From NCBI RefSeq assembly GCF_000422485.1, contig NZ_AULW01000030.1, forward strand, positions 1-64,000: 64,000 bases of DNA, written 5' to 3'. Source of the DNA: Paenibacillus pasadenensis DSM 19293. GTDB lineage: Bacteria > Bacillota > Bacilli > Paenibacillales > Paenibacillaceae. This document shows, piece after piece, positions 62,637 through 64,000 of the stretch; the stretch's first letter is position 1; every line of letters starts with the position of its first letter. The notes under the pieces were generated by a model. It saw only the letters and a list, made by a program, of their open reading frames with translations. It did no database searches and had not been told where the DNA came from. A program made the translations under genes and the position numbers.

Positions 62637-63518
62637 ATGATCCATTGCGAAGGACTGGTCAAGATCTTCAAGACCGCCGACCTCGAGGTCGTGGCGCTGC
62701 AAGGCCTCGACCTGATCGTCGAGCAAGGGGAGCTGATGGCGATCATCGGCAACTCGGGAAGCGGCAAATCGACGCTGCTCAACATGCTGGGAGGGCTCGA
62801 CAAGCCGTCCGCCGGCAAGCTGCTCGTCGCCGGCCGGCCGCTGCTGTCCTGCGGCGAGAAGGAGCTGGTGAAGTACAAGCGGGAGACGGTCGGATTCGTC
62901 TGGCAGAACAATGCCCGCAATCTCATTCCTTATTTGACGACGCTGGAAAATGTCGAGCTGCCGATCCTGCTTCGCGGCAAGCGGCGGCGCGAGCGCGCGC
63001 TCGGGCTGCTGGAGGCGGTCGGCCTCGGCCATCGGGTGAAAAACCGGCTCAGCGAGCTGTCCGGAGGAGAGCAGCAGCGCGTCGCGATCGCGATCGCGCT
63101 GGCTAACGAGCCGAAGCTGCTGCTCGCCGACGAGCCGACGGGCTCGCTCGACAGCAGGACGTCCGAGCAGGTGCTCGACTTGTTCCGCTCGCTCAACCGC
63201 TCGCTCGGCATCACGATCGTCATCGTCACCCATGACCCGGCGCTTGCCCGCAAGGTAGACCGGGTCGTGCAGATCCGGGACGGCAAGACGTCGGCGGAGA
63301 TGATCCGGAAGGCATCCTATGCCGAGGAGCCGGCGCTGCTGAGCGCGGGCGGGGCGGAGGAGGACAGCCATACGGAGTATGCCGTGCTCGACAAGGCCGG
63401 CCGCCTGCAGATACCGACAGGCTTGCTGGAGGCGGACGGCTTCAAGGACTGCGGCAAGGTGCGCGTCGAGCTGGAAGAGGGACGGATCGTGCTTTACCCG
63501 CCGGATGAGGCGGAATGA
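62637..63518 (+). CDS. ABC ATPase of MacB/LolD type (second) with AbrB-like tail
   Basis: A 293-residue protein. The ATPase domain is residues 1-225 (Walker A GNSGSGKST, Q-loop WQNN, signature LSGGEQQR, Walker B LLLADEPTGSLD, switch VTHD). Beyond it a ~60-residue tail carries a segment like the AbrB/SpoVT swapped-hairpin fold (LDKAGRLQIPTGLLEADGF ... VRVELEEGRIVLYPP). The tail could dimerise the ATPase or bind DNA; this is inference. It begins 3 bp after the permease stop with GGAGAGG upstream. The GH10 gene follows after 52 bp. Confidence 0.9.
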   Translation: MIHCEGLVKIFKTADLEVVALQGLDLIVEQGELMAIIGNSGSGKSTLLNMLGGLDKPSAGKLLVAGRPLLSCGEKELVKYKRETVGFVWQNNARNLIPYLTTLENVELPILLRGKRRRERALGLLEAVGLGHRVKNRLSELSGGEQQRVAIAIALANEPKLLLADEPTGSLDSRTSEQVLDLFRSLNRSLGITIVIVTHDPALARKVDRVVQIRDGKTSAEMIRKASYAEEPALLSAGGAEEDSHTEYAVLDKAGRLQIPTGLLEADGFKDCGKVRVELEEGRIVLYPPDEAE

Positions 63519-63570
63519 CGGATGGCGCCTGAAACCGGCGCGCCCAATCGAAGAAAGGTGGAATCCAGCC

Positions 63571-64000
63571 ATGGCCGGCACGGAGAGGAACATCGCGGAG
63601 GGCTCGCTCGCCCGCGCGTTCGAAAAGGACTTTTATATCGGCGCGGCCGTCAGCTCGCGCACGATCGTCAGCCAGAAGGAGCTGCTGATCGGGCAGTACA
63701 ACAGCTTGACGGCTGAAAATGAAATGAAGTTCGCAAGCGTGCACCCGCAGGAGCGGACGTACACGTTCGAGGAGGCCGACCGGATCGCGGACTTCGCCCG
63801 CGAGCATGGAATGAAGCTGCGCGGACATACGCTCGTCTGGCACAACCAGACGCCGGACTGGGTGTTCGAGGACGGGCAGGGCGGCGAGGCCGGACGGGAG
63901 CTGCTGCTGGAGCGCATGCAAGCCCATATCGAGAAGGTCGTGGGCCGCTATTCGGCAACGGTCTATGGCTGGGATGTCGTCAATGAAGCGGTGACGGACG
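63571..64000 (+). CDS. Endo-1,4-beta-xylanase, GH10 (partial, cut by window end)
   Basis: At least 143 residues of a GH10 xylanase, which cuts the xylan backbone or xylo-oligosaccharides. Conserved segments are FYIGAAVSS, NSLTAENEMKF, GMKLRGHTLVWHNQTPDWVF and WDVVNEAV; the acid/base is E139. The nucleophile Glu should lie beyond base 64000. There is no signal peptide, so it is an intracellular xylanase of the short-oligomer type. ATG 63571 has AAAGGTGG upstream. It lies after the ABC cassette, with GH43 12 genes of sequence back on the same strand, and fits an arabinoxylan-use role. Confidence 0.93.
   Translation, partial: MAGTERNIAEGSLARAFEKDFYIGAAVSSRTIVSQKELLIGQYNSLTAENEMKFASVHPQERTYTFEEADRIADFAREHGMKLRGHTLVWHNQTPDWVFEDGQGGEAGRELLLERMQAHIEKVVGRYSATVYGWDVVNEAVTD

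Overview
The window looks like chromosomal DNA of a high-GC member of the Paenibacillaceae (Paenibacillus/Cohnella type, Bacillota). The evidence is the conserved Bacillus-type order lexA / yneA / DUF896, strong AGGAGG-type ribosome binding sites with frequent TTG and GTG starts, mrfA-mrfB (yprA-yprB), a pdhABCD operon, a BmrC/BmrD-like exporter pair and YesM/YesN two-component genes beside glycoside hydrolases. I see no rRNA, tRNA, insertion sequence, prophage or CRISPR array. Because of the GC bias, nearly every real gene has long open frames on the opposite strand. These were judged to be shadows.

Layout. 1-4.7 kb: an acetyltransferase gene, a long ArsR-type regulator divergent from the GH51 arabinofuranosidase gene abfA, and small uncharacterised genes. 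4.7-6.4 kb: the SOS control region, with lexA divergent from a yneA-like division inhibitor and a DUF896 gene; five LexA-box-like sites lie between them. 6.4-9.6 kb: aldo/keto reductase, a two-TM protein, a HAD phosphatase and mtnD. 9.7-14.2 kb: metH and rnz. 14.3-22.5 kb: a tightly packed seven-gene set (mrfA, mrfB, HAD phosphatase, Fpg/Nei glycosylase, endonuclease IV, ABC ATPase, RlmM-like methyltransferase) that reads as a DNA-repair operon. 22.5-28 kb: a Ser/Thr kinase with an unusual C-terminal half, an ABC-F protein and a two-component system. 28-32 kb: an NlpC/P60 hydrolase, then a nitrilase/GNAT/GNAT/MBL operon. 32-36 kb: a heterodimeric ABC exporter. 36-41 kb: a structured leader, a MutS2-like gene with a broken frame, thiN, a TRIC channel, a tyrosine phosphatase and an esterase. 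41-46.4 kb: pdhABCD. 46.4-48 kb: a 1.6-kb non-coding stretch full of tandem and hairpin repeats. 48-51 kb: thyA-folA and gltD. 51-57.8 kb: a sugar-binding lipoprotein (broken frame), YesM/YesN and a GH43 enzyme. 57.9-63.5 kb: a four-gene ABC/HlyD/FtsX cassette. The window ends inside a GH10 xylanase gene.

How the parts work together. The carbohydrate genes (GH51, GH43, GH10, solute-binding protein, YesMN) point to sensing and use of arabinoxylan fragments, with the enzymes themselves lacking secretion signals and so probably acting inside the cell. The SOS region and the mrf-fpg-nfo set are two genome-maintenance modules. The mrfA promoter carries a degenerate LexA-box-like sequence in its spacer, which could link them. 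PDH, metH/mtnD, thyA/folA and gltD are housekeeping metabolism.

Two genes (the MutS2-like gene and the solute-binding protein) are interrupted by single-base frame changes at runs of four T. These could be real, programmed or assembly errors, and both should be re-read before functional claims are made. All functional calls rest on motifs and family knowledge read by eye. No database search was run.
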